Shown: positions 51,653 to 61,634, counted from the first letter of the stretch. The stretch: DNA of 64,000 bases from Sphingomonas glaciei (GCF_023380025.1 NZ_CP097253.1:310001-374000); one strand, 5' to 3'. Translations and numbers: made by a program. The notes: a model not told the origin generated them from the letters alone.

Positions 51653-52623
51653 CGCCAGTCTCCGTAGCGGCGGCGAACGATCCGGGCACCTGTTTCCCGC
51701 AGGTCGAGCAGCGAGGTGCTGCTGAGCGACTGGCCATCGTTGCCGACCTCGGCGCGCAGCTCGAACCAGCGGGACTTTAAGCGGACCTGCTCGGCGGCGC
51801 CCGGGGGAATGGCGTCGGCGGCGATCCCCGAGGCCCGCCAGAAGGCGACGCTGCTTTCATAGCCAGCAGCGGGACGCCCGGCGATCAGCGCCCGGGCGGC
51901 GCCGATCGAGAGTTGCTGCGGGGCGAGCATCGAGAGCAATGGCGCCTGTTCGGGCAGCAGGGTGTTGGGATTGATCCCCTGCGGCCCCGCCTCGGGAAGC
52001 GCGCACAGGAAGGGCGAGACGAGGCCGAGCAGGTCGGGAGTGACGCCCTGCACTGCGCCAAGCTCAGCAACGTCGGCGAAGGAGCCGTTGGCAGGCGGCC
52101 AAGCGCTGTCGGCACGGGCCTGCTCGGTCCCGGCGGGCAGCGGCACGAGGTCGCTGTCGACCCAGTCGGCGGCGGCCGAGGCGATGCTGGCGGCGCGCGA
52201 ACCATCGACCCCGAGGAGGAGAAGCAGTTGCGAGAATTGCTGCACCGCCGCGACATCGGCGACGGTGGTCCCGTCGATCTGGTCGCGGGCGAGGCCGTTG
52301 AGATTGAAGCAGTTTCCGCCGTCGCGAACCTCGGCACGCAAGGTCCCGCCATCGGGCAGACGGATCTCGCGCACCTGGCCGAGCCAGGGGCCGGCCAGCG
52401 TGCGCGCGGCGTCGGCGGCGGCGAGGTCCTGAAGGCGCACGGCGGCGAGCTGTTCGGCAAGGCCAAGCCACTGCCTGCCCTGCGCAGCGATGCCGGTATT
52501 GGCGGCAAGGCGGGTAGCGACGGTCAATCGGTCGAGGGTGGTCGCCGCCAGCGTCGCGATCACCGCCACCAGCATCAGGACGGTGAGCAGGGCGGCTCCG
52601 CGTTCGTGGGGGCGAGGGCTCAT
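51649..52623 (-). CDS. gspK: Type II secretion minor pseudopilin K
   Basis: 324 residues. Prepilin-like start ERGAALLTVLMLVAVIATLA without the Glu at position 5, as is normal for GspK, followed by a large alpha-helical domain (CFNLNGLARDQIDGT, VDSDLVPLPAGTEQARADSA, GINPNTLLPEQAPLLSMLAP). It caps the pseudopilus tip with GspI and GspJ. ATGA overlaps with gspJ and gspL. Confidence 0.94.
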   Translation of the reverse strand: MSPRPHERGAALLTVLMLVAVIATLAATTLDRLTVATRLAANTGIAAQGRQWLGLAEQLAAVRLQDLAAADAARTLAGPWLGQVREIRLPDGGTLRAEVRDGGNCFNLNGLARDQIDGTTVADVAAVQQFSQLLLLLGVDGSRAASIASAAADWVDSDLVPLPAGTEQARADSAWPPANGSFADVAELGAVQGVTPDLLGLVSPFLCALPEAGPQGINPNTLLPEQAPLLSMLAPQQLSIGAARALIAGRPAAGYESSVAFWRASGIAADAIPPGAAEQVRLKSRWFELRAEVGNDGQSLSSTSLLDLRETGARIVRRRYGDWR

Positions 52624-53216
52624 GCGGCGGTCCTCGGCGGGGCGGGACCTTCGGGCAGAGCGACGGTGATCGAGACCTCCGCCTCGCCTTGGCGCTGCAG
52701 CCGCATTTCGACGGCGCGCGGGAGCGCGGCCTCGGTGGCGAGCGGAGCCCAGGCGTTGCGCCAGCCGCCGTCCGCGGCCCGGTAGCGGAGCGCCAGGCCG
52801 GTGACATCGCGGGCGAGGACGGCGGCGGGACCGGTCGCAACGCCAGTCGGGGTAATCGACTGCCGGACGAGGCGTCCGCCCTCGACCTGCCAGCGGATCG
52901 CCTGGAGGCCGCTCGAGCCAACTACACGCTCGGCAGGTTCGAAGGCGCGCACCAGGCGCAGCTCGTTCGCGCTGCCGGCGAAGCCCGCCGGGGCGCCTTC
53001 GACCGGGCGAACTACGGCCTGGGTCAGGTCGGCCGCCAGCAGGGCGCGGAGGCGGGCAGCGGCACTGAGGTCGGCGAGCGCGCCGCCCACGGCTTCCTGG
53101 GTGTCGACACTGGCGCGTAGCAGGCCGACGCCGGCGCCCGCGAGGATAGCGAAGATCAGCAGCGCCACCACCATCTCGACCAAGGTGAAGCCGCGGGTGG
53201 CGCGGGTCGGTCTCAC
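52620..53216 (-). CDS. gspJ: Type II secretion minor pseudopilin J
   Basis: 198 residues with prepilin motif TRGFTLVEMVVALLIFAILA (cleavage after Gly) and the GspJ-type globular domain (EAVGGALADLSAAARLRALL, RVVGSSGLQAIRWQVEGGRL). ATG overlaps the gspI stop (ATGA). Confidence 0.93.
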   Translation of the reverse strand: MRPTRATRGFTLVEMVVALLIFAILAGAGVGLLRASVDTQEAVGGALADLSAAARLRALLAADLTQAVVRPVEGAPAGFAGSANELRLVRAFEPAERVVGSSGLQAIRWQVEGGRLVRQSITPTGVATGPAAVLARDVTGLALRYRAADGGWRNAWAPLATEAALPRAVEMRLQRQGEAEVSITVALPEGPAPPRTAA

Positions 53217-53569
53217 CGTGCCCTCCGGATGAAGGTCAGGCGCACGGCGGCGGGGGCGTCGGCGCTCCGCACCGCGAGGTCGACGCGCAGCAGGCGCTGG
53301 TCGGGGGTCGGCGACACCGACTGACCGACGAGGAAGGTTTGGCCGCCATTGCCGATGCGCCGGCTGGCATTGCCGAGCGGGGGCGCGGCGGGATCGGTGG
53401 CGATCCGCGCGGCCTCGTTCTCGGCGACCAGCATGGCGCCTTCGCGCGCCTTGAGGTCGGTGGCGGTGGCGACCGCGACGGCGTCGAGCCGCAGCAGGGC
53501 AAGCGCGGCGATCGAGAAGACTGCCAGCGCGACCAGCATTTCAAGCAGGGTGAAGCCGTTGCGGCTCAC
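53213..53569 (-). CDS. gspI: Type II secretion minor pseudopilin I
   Basis: 118 residues from the GTG at 53569, overlapping the gspH stop as GTGA; the longer open frame (to 53926) is shadow of gspH. Prepilin motif SRNGFTLLEMLVALAVFSIA directly at the N-terminus, then a short GspI domain (AMLVAENEAARIATDPAAPP). Confidence 0.92.
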   Translation of the reverse strand: MSRNGFTLLEMLVALAVFSIAALALLRLDAVAVATATDLKAREGAMLVAENEAARIATDPAAPPLGNASRRIGNGGQTFLVGQSVSPTPDQRLLRVDLAVRSADAPAAVRLTFIRRAR

Positions 53570-54039
53570 TTGACGACGACCTCGCCGTCGGCGGCGATCT
53601 CGACCACCGCGCTGGCCCTGTCGCCGGCTAGCGTCAGGTCGAGCGCGCGGTCGGGCAGGCCGACACTGTCGAAGCCGAGCCGGGCGGAGGCTGCGGCGGT
53701 TCCGGTGGGCCTTACGCCGCGGCTCCAGCGGCGCTCGCGCAGCGAAGGCTCGGCAACCGGCTGCCACCCTTCCTGGCCGCGCTGGACGAAGCGGTAGCCC
53801 GAGGTGTCGATCTCCAACGCGAGGGGGCGACCGGAGAGTATCGCCTGGTCGCGGGCGGCGGCGACTCGGCTGGACAGAGCGACCGCATCCGATCGAACGC
53901 GGTCGTTGCCGGCTGGCCAGCGCCAAACGGCGACGCCGGCGAGCAGGCCCATGACGGCCAATACGACCATCAGCTCAACGAGCGTAAAGCCGGCCTCGCG
54001 CCGGCGGTCAGGGCTGCTCGGAGCCACGGATGTCGGCAT
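53566..54039 (-). CDS. gspH: Type II secretion pseudopilin H
   Basis: 157 residues with prepilin motif REAGFTLVELMVVLAVMGLL after a 16-residue basic leader, and the GspH domain (AVALSSRVAAARDQAILSGR, LALEIDTSGYRFVQRG). It overlaps the end of gspG by 32 bases, more than the other junctions; no later start fits before the cleavage site. Confidence 0.92.
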   Translation of the reverse strand: MPTSVAPSSPDRRREAGFTLVELMVVLAVMGLLAGVAVWRWPAGNDRVRSDAVALSSRVAAARDQAILSGRPLALEIDTSGYRFVQRGQEGWQPVAEPSLRERRWSRGVRPTGTAAASARLGFDSVGLPDRALDLTLAGDRASAVVEIAADGEVVVK

Positions 54040-54442
54040 CCTCGTTCTCGCCGCCGGGCGTGCCGTCGGCGCCGAGGGAGACGATGTCGAATGGGCTGCC
54101 GTTCTGGCCGGGCGTGCTCATCTGATAGGGGCGGCCCCACGGATCGTCCGGCAGGTTGCGGACGTAGGAGCCACCACCGCCCGGCCGCGGCTGCGACAAG
54201 GCTTCCAGCGAAGGCGGGTAGCGCATGTTGTCTAGGCGATACATTTCCATCGCCTGGCTGAGCGTGGCGATGTCGGCGCGGGCCTTGGTCGTCATCGCCC
54301 GGTCCTGACTGGGGAGGACGTTGATCATCACCACGGTCGCGAGGAGGCCGATGATCACGATCACCACCATGAGTTCGACGAGTGTGAAGCCGTTGCGGCG
54401 GGGCTTGCGACGGTTGCGGAGGCGGGCGGGATGGCGCGGCAT
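54008..54442 (-). CDS. gspG: Type II secretion major pseudopilin G
   Basis: 144 residues: basic leader, cleavage motif RRNGFTLVELMVVIVIIGLL, and the conserved GspG C-terminus (TLSQAMEMYRLDNMRYPPSL, NLPDDPWGRPYQ, DIVSLGADGTPGGENEDADI) with calcium-binding acidic residues. It polymerises into the pseudopilus. Confidence 0.96.
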   Translation of the reverse strand: MPRHPARLRNRRKPRRNGFTLVELMVVIVIIGLLATVVMINVLPSQDRAMTTKARADIATLSQAMEMYRLDNMRYPPSLEALSQPRPGGGGSYVRNLPDDPWGRPYQMSTPGQNGSPFDIVSLGADGTPGGENEDADIRGSEQP

Positions 54443-54447
54443 TTCGG

Positions 54448-55680
54448 TCAGGCTCCGACTAGGGACTGCAGCTGCAGGATGGGGAGGAGGATGGCGAGGA
54501 CGATGGTAGCGACGATCACCCCGAGGACGACGATGATCATCGGTTCGAGCAGCGCCAGCACGGTGGAGGTAAAGGCGTCGAATTCGCGCTCCAGATATTC
54601 GGCGGCGCGAGCGAGCATGAGTTCCAGCCGTCCGGCGCTTTCGCCGCTGGCGGCGAGGTAGACGAGCAGGGGCGGAAAGACACCGGCCCGGCCGAGTGCA
54701 CCCGACAGGCTGCCACCGCGGCGGATGGCCTCGACCAACCCTTCGGTGGCGGTGCGGAGGGCGCGGTTATGTACCGTCTCGGCGGTGAGGCGCAGTCCCT
54801 CGATCAGGGGCAGGCGGCTGCCGATCATGGTCGACAACGTGCGCGCGATGCTGGCGGCATGAAGGTCGCGGACCAGACGACCGACGAAAGGGAGGCGGAG
54901 GAGGAAACGGTCGATCACCAGCCGGGTGTCGGGCCGCTGCAGCGCGACGGACAGCAGGGCCAGGCCCCCGCCGATCAGCAGCAGCAAGGCCCACCAGTAA
55001 TTTGCCATGAAGGTCGACAGGGCGATGATGATGCGGGTCAGCAAGGGCAATTGCTGGCCCACGTTGTCGAACTGCTCGACCACGCGCGGCACCACCGCGA
55101 TCATCAGCGCCGCGACCACGCCGAGCGCGACCAGGGTCAGAACGGCGGGGTAGGCGAGGGCCGACAGCAGCTTAGAGCGCATCGCCGCTTGCCGTTCCAG
55201 CAGGACCGATTGGCGTTCGAGGATGTCGGGCAAGGAGCCCGAACTTTCGCCGGCCGAGACCATCGCCCGGTAGAGCGGCGGAAAACTGCGCGGTTCACGG
55301 CCAAGCGCGTCGGCGAGGCGGCGGCCTTCGACCACGGCGTCGGCGACCCGCGCGACGATACCGCGGACTTCGGGGCGGTCGCTCTGGCGGGCGATGGTGC
55401 GGAGCGACTCCTCGATCGGGGACACAGAGGTGAGGGTGGCGAGCTGGCGGGTGAATAGGGTGAGATCGCGAAAGCGCAGACGCTCGCCCCGCCGCCACGG
55501 CAAGGTGATACTGCCCTTCTTTGGAGCGGCAACTCCGCCATCCTGCGCTTCGGCGAGGCGCAGGACGTGAAGGCGCCGTTTCGCGAGCTGCCCTTGGGCT
55601 TCCTCGCGGGTCGGAGCGCTCAGCCGGCCTTGCTGTTCGCGCCCGCGCAGGTCGATCGCGGTGTAGGCGAAGCTAGGCAA
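54448..55680 (-). CDS. gspF: Type II secretion inner-membrane protein F
   Basis: 410 residues from a TTG at 55680 that overlaps the gspE stop by 8 bases; the frame is open to 55800 within gspE, but family similarity begins at PSFAYTAIDLRGREQQGRL. Two GspF domains with three membrane helices; PPLYRAMVSAGESSGSLPDI and PPLLVYLAASGESAGRLELM are the repeated family motif, and the end reads VLGVIVATIVLAILLPILQL. Platform protein of the secretion machine. Confidence 0.94.
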   Translation of the reverse strand: MPSFAYTAIDLRGREQQGRLSAPTREEAQGQLAKRRLHVLRLAEAQDGGVAAPKKGSITLPWRRGERLRFRDLTLFTRQLATLTSVSPIEESLRTIARQSDRPEVRGIVARVADAVVEGRRLADALGREPRSFPPLYRAMVSAGESSGSLPDILERQSVLLERQAAMRSKLLSALAYPAVLTLVALGVVAALMIAVVPRVVEQFDNVGQQLPLLTRIIIALSTFMANYWWALLLLIGGGLALLSVALQRPDTRLVIDRFLLRLPFVGRLVRDLHAASIARTLSTMIGSRLPLIEGLRLTAETVHNRALRTATEGLVEAIRRGGSLSGALGRAGVFPPLLVYLAASGESAGRLELMLARAAEYLEREFDAFTSTVLALLEPMIIVVLGVIVATIVLAILLPILQLQSLVGA

Positions 55681-57259
55681 GGGGCTCGTCCGCCGAGCGC
55701 GATACGCGGATCGCTTCGGCCGCGGTGGTGACGCCTTGCGCGACCAGCGCGCGGGCGGCGGCGTACAGGCTTGGCGAATGGGCAAAGGCATGGGCGGCAA
55801 TCGCGCCTTCGTCTCCGTCGCTCAGGATGAGGCGGCGGATCTCGGCATCGACCACGACCGCCTCGAACAGCCCGATCCGGCCGCGATAGCCTGCGCCATT
55901 ACAGGCCTTGCAGCCGACCGCGCGATAAAGGACCGTGTCAGGGGGGAAGCCGAGCAGGGCCGCTGCACCGGCCGCATCCTCCTCGGGCGCCCGGCACTGC
56001 TCGCACAGCCGCCGAACCAGCCGCTGGGCAATGACTGCGCGCAGCGAGGAGGCGAGCAGGAAAGGCTCGACCTTCATGTCGCGCAGGCGGGTGATCGCGC
56101 CAGGCGCGTCGTTGGTGTGAACAGTGGAGAGGACGAGGTGGCCGGTGAGCGAGGCCTGCACCGCGATATCGGCGGTCTCGCGGTCACGGATTTCGCCGAC
56201 CATCACAACGTCCGGGTCCTGGCGGAGGATAGCGCGAAGGCCGTTGGCAAAGGTCATGCCGACCTTGGAATTGACCTGGGTCTGGCCGACCCCGTCCATC
56301 GCATATTCGACCGGGTCCTCAACGGTTAGGATGTTGCGGCTGCCGTCGTTGAGGTGGGCCAGCGCGGCGTAGAGCGTGGTGGTCTTGCCCGACCCGGTCG
56401 GCCCGGTGACGAGGATGATGCCATTGGGCTCGGCCAGCGCCTTGACCAGGATGTCGGCGGCGGTGCCCGACAGGCCAAGCTGCTCGAGCGTGAGGCCGGC
56501 TTGCTGCTTGTCGAGCACGCGCAGCACGACCCGCTCGCCGGCGCGGCTGGGAAGGGTTGAAACACGGACGTCGAGCGCGCGGCCGCCGAGCTGGACGCCG
56601 ATCCGGCCATCCTGCGGGATGCGCCGCTCGGCGATGTCGAGGCGGGCCATGACCTTGATCCGGCTCACCACCACCGGGGCGACATGGGCCGGCATGCGCA
56701 GCGACTCCTTGAGCACACCGTCGCGCCGCATGCGTACGATAAGGCCGCTCTCATAGGGCTCGATGTGGATGTCGCTGACCCCGGCCCGGACGGCTTCGGC
56801 GAGGATGCCGTTGATCAGGCGTATGGCGGGCGCATCGTCGGGGGAGGCGAGCAAGTCCTCGGCGGTCGGGATGCCGCTGGCGAGCGCGTCAAGGCCATCT
56901 TCGTCGCCGATCGATTGGGCGAGACCGGCGGCGCTTCCGCCGAGTGCATAGCGGTCCTGCAGCAGCCGGTCGAAGTCGGCGGTGCTGACGGGGCGCAGGT
57001 CGAACGCCTGCCCGAGATGCCGGCGAAGCTCGATCAGGCGGCGCGGATCGGCCCCCTCGCGCATGGCGACTTCGAGGCTGCCGTCCTCGCGCGGGAGGGG
57101 AAGCAGGCCGCTTTCGCGGACGATGGCGAAGGGCAGGTCGACGAGGGCGGTGACCGGGACCGCCTGGATTTCCGACGCGCGAACGTCCTCGAGCAATGGA
57201 TCTTCGAGCGCCGGGACCAAAGGCGTGTCGATCACCAGTTCCTTGGCTTCGTCCGCCAC
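55673..57259 (-). CDS. gspE: Type II secretion ATPase E
   Basis: 528 residues. N1E domain, then the ATPase: SDIHIEPYESGLIVRMRRDG, Walker A GPTGSGKTTTLYAALAHL, Asp box ILTVEDPVEYAMDGVGQTQV, Walker B ILRQDPDVVMVGEIRDRETA, and the zinc tetracysteine CEQC and CKAC near the C-terminus. It powers pseudopilus assembly. Starts 3 bases after gspD. Confidence 0.97.
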   Translation of the reverse strand: MADEAKELVIDTPLVPALEDPLLEDVRASEIQAVPVTALVDLPFAIVRESGLLPLPREDGSLEVAMREGADPRRLIELRRHLGQAFDLRPVSTADFDRLLQDRYALGGSAAGLAQSIGDEDGLDALASGIPTAEDLLASPDDAPAIRLINGILAEAVRAGVSDIHIEPYESGLIVRMRRDGVLKESLRMPAHVAPVVVSRIKVMARLDIAERRIPQDGRIGVQLGGRALDVRVSTLPSRAGERVVLRVLDKQQAGLTLEQLGLSGTAADILVKALAEPNGIILVTGPTGSGKTTTLYAALAHLNDGSRNILTVEDPVEYAMDGVGQTQVNSKVGMTFANGLRAILRQDPDVVMVGEIRDRETADIAVQASLTGHLVLSTVHTNDAPGAITRLRDMKVEPFLLASSLRAVIAQRLVRRLCEQCRAPEEDAAGAAALLGFPPDTVLYRAVGCKACNGAGYRGRIGLFEAVVVDAEIRRLILSDGDEGAIAAHAFAHSPSLYAAARALVAQGVTTAAEAIRVSRSADEPLA

Positions 57260-57262
57260 GGC

Positions 57263-59377
57263 TCAGCCCCTGACGGGCGCGAGCGGCGGCGGGGGCGGCG
57301 CGGGGCCGTAGCGGACGTCACCGGGGCGATCTTCCACCCCGACCGGCGGAACGGTGCCGAGATAGTCGCGGACCAGAGTGTCGATCGACGGCTCCTCGAG
57401 CGGCCGGACGCGCAGCTGGTCGTTGCGGATGGTGCCGTAGCGCTGGGCAGTGATGCGGCGGGCGTCGGCGGCGCTGCGGATTATGGTCGGGCGGATGAAG
57501 ACCATCAGGTTGGTCTTTGCCTTGGACCGGCTCTTGGAGCGGAACAGGTTGCCGAGCAGGGGCAGGTCGCCGAGCAGCGGGATCTTCTCGATGGTGCGGC
57601 GCTCATTTTCGTCGAGCAGACCGCCGATCGCCAGGATCTCGCCGTCGTCGACGGTCAGCACGGTCTTGAACTCGCGCTTGTTGATGATGAGGTCGGCCGA
57701 ACCGGTGGCGACCGGGCCGGCGATGCTCGAAACTTCCTGGCGGAGGAACAATTTGATCGAGCCCGACGAATTGACCTGCGGCTTGACGTCGAGCTGGATA
57801 CCGACGTTCTGGCGCTGGACGGTGCGGAAGGCATTGTCGAAATTGGTGCTGAGGCGCTCGCCGGTGGTGACCGGGACTTCCTGCCCGACCAGCAACTTCG
57901 CTTCCTGATTGTCGAGCGTCATGATCGACGGGGTCGACAGGATATTGCTCTGCGTGTCGGACTTCACCGCATTGAGGATCGCGCCGAACACCGCATTCTT
58001 GCCGATGTCGATCAGGCCGCCCGCGAAGCCGCCGGTCGCCTGTAGCACCGACTGGACCGCGGCGTCGGTGATGCCGTCGCCGAGCGGGCGGTCGGTGGTG
58101 GTGGTGACCGTACCATCGGTGTTGGTGGTGGTGGTCCGGCCCAGCTGATAATTGGCGATCGCGCCGCCGACGGTCAGGATGTTGGGGACCGCGTTCGAAT
58201 AGTTGGTCGCGAGGAACGGGGCGTTCTGCCCGGCCAGCAGGAATTGGACGCCGAGGCGCTTGGCGGCAAGGTCGCCGATCTCGACGATGATGGCTTCGAC
58301 CAGCACCTGCTCGCGGCGGGTGTCGAGCTGGCGGATGACTTCACCCAGCTGGCGCTGGACGTCCGCATTGGCGGCAATGACGATGGCGTTGGTGCCGGGA
58401 TAGCGTGCGACAACCGCCGGCCCGCGTCGGGCGATGCCGTTGTTCTGATCGCCGTTGCCGGTCGTCTGGACGGGGGCGGGCGGCGGGGTTGCCGGACCGG
58501 CGCCGGTGCCTTCGCCTTCCTGGCTGCGGATGAACGACGGGGCGCTGGTGCCCTGCGTGACCGGCTGGCCGAGCAATTGCTGGAGGACGGGCAGGAGCTG
58601 CTCTGCATCGGCATGTTCGAGGAAATAGACGCGGATGTCGGCATTGCCGGACGCGCGCGTGTCGAGGTCGCGGGCGATGGCGACGAGGCGGGACACGGCG
58701 CCGGGCTCGCCGCTGAAGGCCAGCGCGTTGCTGCTGTCGACCGCGGACACGGCGACGCCGCTGTTCTGCCCGGCCAGCGCCGACAGGGAGGTGGCGATCT
58801 CACGCGCTCCGGCGTTGCGGAGATAGACGATCTGATTGGTCTGGCTCTGCCGGTCGATCGAGCCGACCAGCTGCCGGACCCGCGCGATATTGTCGGCGAA
58901 ATCGACCACGATCAGGCTATTGGCATTGCGGTTGGCGGTGACGCTACCCTGCGGGCTGACCAGCGGGCGGAGGGTCTCGACGGCTTGCGCCGCCTCAATG
59001 TTGCGGAGGCGGAAGATTTCGGTGACGACCTGATTGCGCGAGGCGTTGCGGCTGCCGATCCGGGTCGGCTGGCTGGCGGCGCCCTCGACCGGCTGGATGC
59101 GGTAGCCGCCGCGAATGGGGATGGCGACGAGGCCGTTGGCGCGCAGGGTCGACAGGAACACTTCGAAATATTCGCTGCGGCTGAGCGAGGCGCGGGTGGT
59201 GACGCTGACCTTCTGGTTGACCCGGCCATCGACGACCAGGGTCAGGCCGGTGGTCTTGGCGACGTCGGACGCCAGCGCGCGAACGTCGACGTCGCGCAGA
59301 TTGAGCGCATATTGCGCCGCGGCCGGGTCGGCGAGGAACAGCATCGCTCCCGCCAGGAGGGTCGTGAACGGCTTCAT
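57263..59377 (-). CDS. gspD: Type II secretion secretin D
   Basis: 704 residues: signal peptide (LLAGAMLFLADPAAAQ), N0 domain (LNLRDVDVRALASDVAKTTG), N1-N3 KH-like domains (residues about 115-330) with a Gly/Pro-rich insert in N3, and the secretin barrel with the VLVEAIIVEIGDL, VGQEVPVTTGE and GGLLDENERRTIEKIPLLGD motifs. C-terminal S-domain is short and proline-rich. Outer-membrane channel of the system. Confidence 0.96.
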   Translation of the reverse strand: MKPFTTLLAGAMLFLADPAAAQYALNLRDVDVRALASDVAKTTGLTLVVDGRVNQKVSVTTRASLSRSEYFEVFLSTLRANGLVAIPIRGGYRIQPVEGAASQPTRIGSRNASRNQVVTEIFRLRNIEAAQAVETLRPLVSPQGSVTANRNANSLIVVDFADNIARVRQLVGSIDRQSQTNQIVYLRNAGAREIATSLSALAGQNSGVAVSAVDSSNALAFSGEPGAVSRLVAIARDLDTRASGNADIRVYFLEHADAEQLLPVLQQLLGQPVTQGTSAPSFIRSQEGEGTGAGPATPPPAPVQTTGNGDQNNGIARRGPAVVARYPGTNAIVIAANADVQRQLGEVIRQLDTRREQVLVEAIIVEIGDLAAKRLGVQFLLAGQNAPFLATNYSNAVPNILTVGGAIANYQLGRTTTTNTDGTVTTTTDRPLGDGITDAAVQSVLQATGGFAGGLIDIGKNAVFGAILNAVKSDTQSNILSTPSIMTLDNQEAKLLVGQEVPVTTGERLSTNFDNAFRTVQRQNVGIQLDVKPQVNSSGSIKLFLRQEVSSIAGPVATGSADLIINKREFKTVLTVDDGEILAIGGLLDENERRTIEKIPLLGDLPLLGNLFRSKSRSKAKTNLMVFIRPTIIRSAADARRITAQRYGTIRNDQLRVRPLEEPSIDTLVRDYLGTVPPVGVEDRPGDVRYGPAPPPPPLAPVRG

Positions 59378-60189
59378 GGATTTCCTTCAAGCAGCAGGGC
59401 CACCGGCACGGTCGCGGCACCGCGTTCGACGGTGAGCGATAGACGGGCGCCGGGGCTCAGCTGGGATTGGAGCGCGGCAGGGTCGGTGAGCGGGCGGCCG
59501 TTCACCTGCGTGATGATGTCGCCGTCGCGAAGACCGGTCCGGGCGAGGACCGCAGGATTGCCGGTCGCGCTGACGAGGAAGCCGCTGACCCGCCCGCCAA
59601 CCAGGCGCGGGGCGAGGGCGACATTGTTGCGGATCGCGGCGGGGGTAAGGGCCAGGCCCGCTCCGCCAGCCGCGGGAGTGCCGGTGGCGGCGGCCGCGAC
59701 GGGTGGATCGGCGCCTTCCATCGCGAGCCGCTGCTCGGACCCCTTGCCGCCGATTGTGACGAAGTCGAACCCCACCGAAAGCAGGCGGACGCCCGGGGCG
59801 ACTTCCTCACCGACCGAATAGCTGTTCTGCACGCCGTCGGCGCCGGCGATGATCGCCGACGCCGACGCGCCGCCGTAGGACATGCGCGTGCCGAACAGGG
59901 TGAAGCCGCTGGCTGCGGGGGCAGGGGCGGCGGCACCCGCAGGGGCTTGGGCGGTCGCGAAGGGATCGAAGGTCGAGAACAAGGCGAGCTGCGCGGTGGC
60001 GGGGATGGTCGGCGGGGCCGGGGGAAGCCAGCGCCCGACCGGGCCAAGCGGCGTGACGAGGATCCAGATCAGCCGCGCCGCCTGGACCGCGACCAGCGCC
60101 AGCAGGACCGCCTTCAGCCAGAAGTAGACATCGCGCGGCAGCAGTTGCCGCGCGGTCACCGCCCGCCGAATGATCATGGTTCGCCGCAT
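59374..60189 (-). CDS. gspC: Type II secretion protein C
   Basis: 271 residues. Membrane helix (FWLKAVLLALVAVQAARLIW), Ala/Pro linker, HR domain (FTLFGTRMSYGGASASAIIA, then VGEEVAPGVRLLSVGFDFV) and a C-terminal PDZ domain (LRDGDIITQVNGRPLTDPAA). It links the inner platform to the secretin and helps select substrates. First gene of the operon; ATGA overlap with gspD. The start at 60189 is taken; 60177 is possible. Confidence 0.93.
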   Translation of the reverse strand: MRRTMIIRRAVTARQLLPRDVYFWLKAVLLALVAVQAARLIWILVTPLGPVGRWLPPAPPTIPATAQLALFSTFDPFATAQAPAGAAAPAPAASGFTLFGTRMSYGGASASAIIAGADGVQNSYSVGEEVAPGVRLLSVGFDFVTIGGKGSEQRLAMEGADPPVAAAATGTPAAGGAGLALTPAAIRNNVALAPRLVGGRVSGFLVSATGNPAVLARTGLRDGDIITQVNGRPLTDPAALQSQLSPGARLSLTVERGAATVPVALLLEGNP

Positions 60190-60330
60190 TCAGGCCCGTT
60201 CAACTTCCCGCCAGAAGTCCCTGAATAAGCAAAGTTGCGAGGCAATGACAGTATCTTCGCAGGTGAGCCCCGGGCCCGCGCACGCGTTGCCGCGGAAGGA
60301 TGGCTCCCCTATGCTCGGCGTCACCCTGCC

Positions 60331-61512
60331 ATGTCCCAAAGCGCGCTCCTGACTTCGGCCCTTGCCGTGCTCGCCCTTGGCGTTGGCGCCATCGGCTATG
60401 CAGCTACGGGCCGGCAGTCCGAGAGGATGCGTCCAGCCGCAGCCTCAGCCATTCCCAAGTCGTCCGACGCGGCGCTCCCAACCGTCCGGCCGCCCGACCT
60501 GACGGTTAAAGGCCGGCCGGGGGAAACGCTGACGGACATTCTCCTTCGGTCGGGCGTGGGCGGGCTCGACGCAGCGCTTGCGAGCGAGACTGCGGGGGAT
60601 CTCTCGGGGCCGGTTCAACTGTGGCTTGGCGAGCGGGTCGGATCGAACGCGCGGGCGTTGGAGCGCATGGCGGTGCGGCGCAGGCCGGGGCGGCAATCGG
60701 TGGTCGAACGGCAGGGCGACGGCTTCGTTCGGCGCGAACTCGTCGAAGCGGTAGATATGACGCCTGTCCGCCTGCGCTTGGAAGGGGGTGCAGGGCTGCC
60801 CGCCGGTCTGGTCGAGGCCGGATTGCCGCGCGAGGTCCGCGACCGGTTGCTGGACAGAGTTTCTGGCGAACGGCTGGCGGCCATCGACCTCATCATCGCC
60901 CACCAATCCGCCGCCTCCGGCTCCTATTATGGCGAGCCGCTGTATCTTGGCGCCTACGGGATGGACGGGACCTTCCGCCGGTGGGTCGGGGAGGGCCTGC
61001 GTCCACTTGGTGCCGGGGAAGCGGCGCAATCCGGACTGTTGCGGCCCCTGCCCGGGCCGGTGACCTCCAACCCCGGCCTGCGTTTTCACCCCATCCTGCG
61101 CTATCTGCGCTGGCATCGCGGCACCGACTTCGCCTCGCCGGCGGGAACGCCGGTCCAGGCGGCGCTGGAAGGCCGGGTGATGAGTGCCGGCTGGCAGGGC
61201 GGCTATGGCCAGGCGGTGCGGATCGCGCATGGCGATGGCAGCACCACGCTCTATGCCCACCTGTCGGAGATCGATGTGAGCGGCGGCCAAACGGTGCCGC
61301 GCGGCGCGGTGGTCGGCAAGGTCGGGTCGAGCGGCCTCGCCACCGGCCCGCATCTCCACTTCGAATGGCAGCGCGGCGGCGCCACGCTTCGTCCGGCGTT
61401 CGGACCGCTCACGGTCGGCGCCTCCAGCCTCGAACAGCGAGCGACGTTGCAGGCGCTGCTGTCGGCACCCTTCAGGCTACCTCCGGATCGGCGATCGCGC
61501 GCTGGAGCGTAA
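60331..61512 (+). CDS. M23 family metallopeptidase (LytM/peptidoglycan endopeptidase)
   Basis: 393 residues from the ATG at 60331 (MSQSALLTSALAVLALGVGA is a membrane anchor); the frame is open to 60235 but the extra part is polar. Degenerate LysM/OapA-like region near residue 75 (TVKGRPGETLTDILLRSGVG), helical middle, then the zinc domain with HRGTDFASPAGTPVQAALEG, LYAHLSEIDV and HLHFEW, all ligands present. Probably cuts peptidoglycan cross-links in the periplasm. Divergent from the gsp operon, with 141 bases between. Confidence 0.92.
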   Translation: MSQSALLTSALAVLALGVGAIGYAATGRQSERMRPAAASAIPKSSDAALPTVRPPDLTVKGRPGETLTDILLRSGVGGLDAALASETAGDLSGPVQLWLGERVGSNARALERMAVRRRPGRQSVVERQGDGFVRRELVEAVDMTPVRLRLEGGAGLPAGLVEAGLPREVRDRLLDRVSGERLAAIDLIIAHQSAASGSYYGEPLYLGAYGMDGTFRRWVGEGLRPLGAGEAAQSGLLRPLPGPVTSNPGLRFHPILRYLRWHRGTDFASPAGTPVQAALEGRVMSAGWQGGYGQAVRIAHGDGSTTLYAHLSEIDVSGGQTVPRGAVVGKVGSSGLATGPHLHFEWQRGGATLRPAFGPLTVGASSLEQRATLQALLSAPFRLPPDRRSRAGA

Positions 61513-61634
61513 AGCCGTAGCGAAAAGACGGTGATTGCGCTTTCACCTCGCTACTTCGGTTGCACTCGACCGCAAGTCGGCTAGACTGGCAACGCTCGGC
61601 TAAATGGGGTAGTGCGTCTCCTTCCTGCGCACTT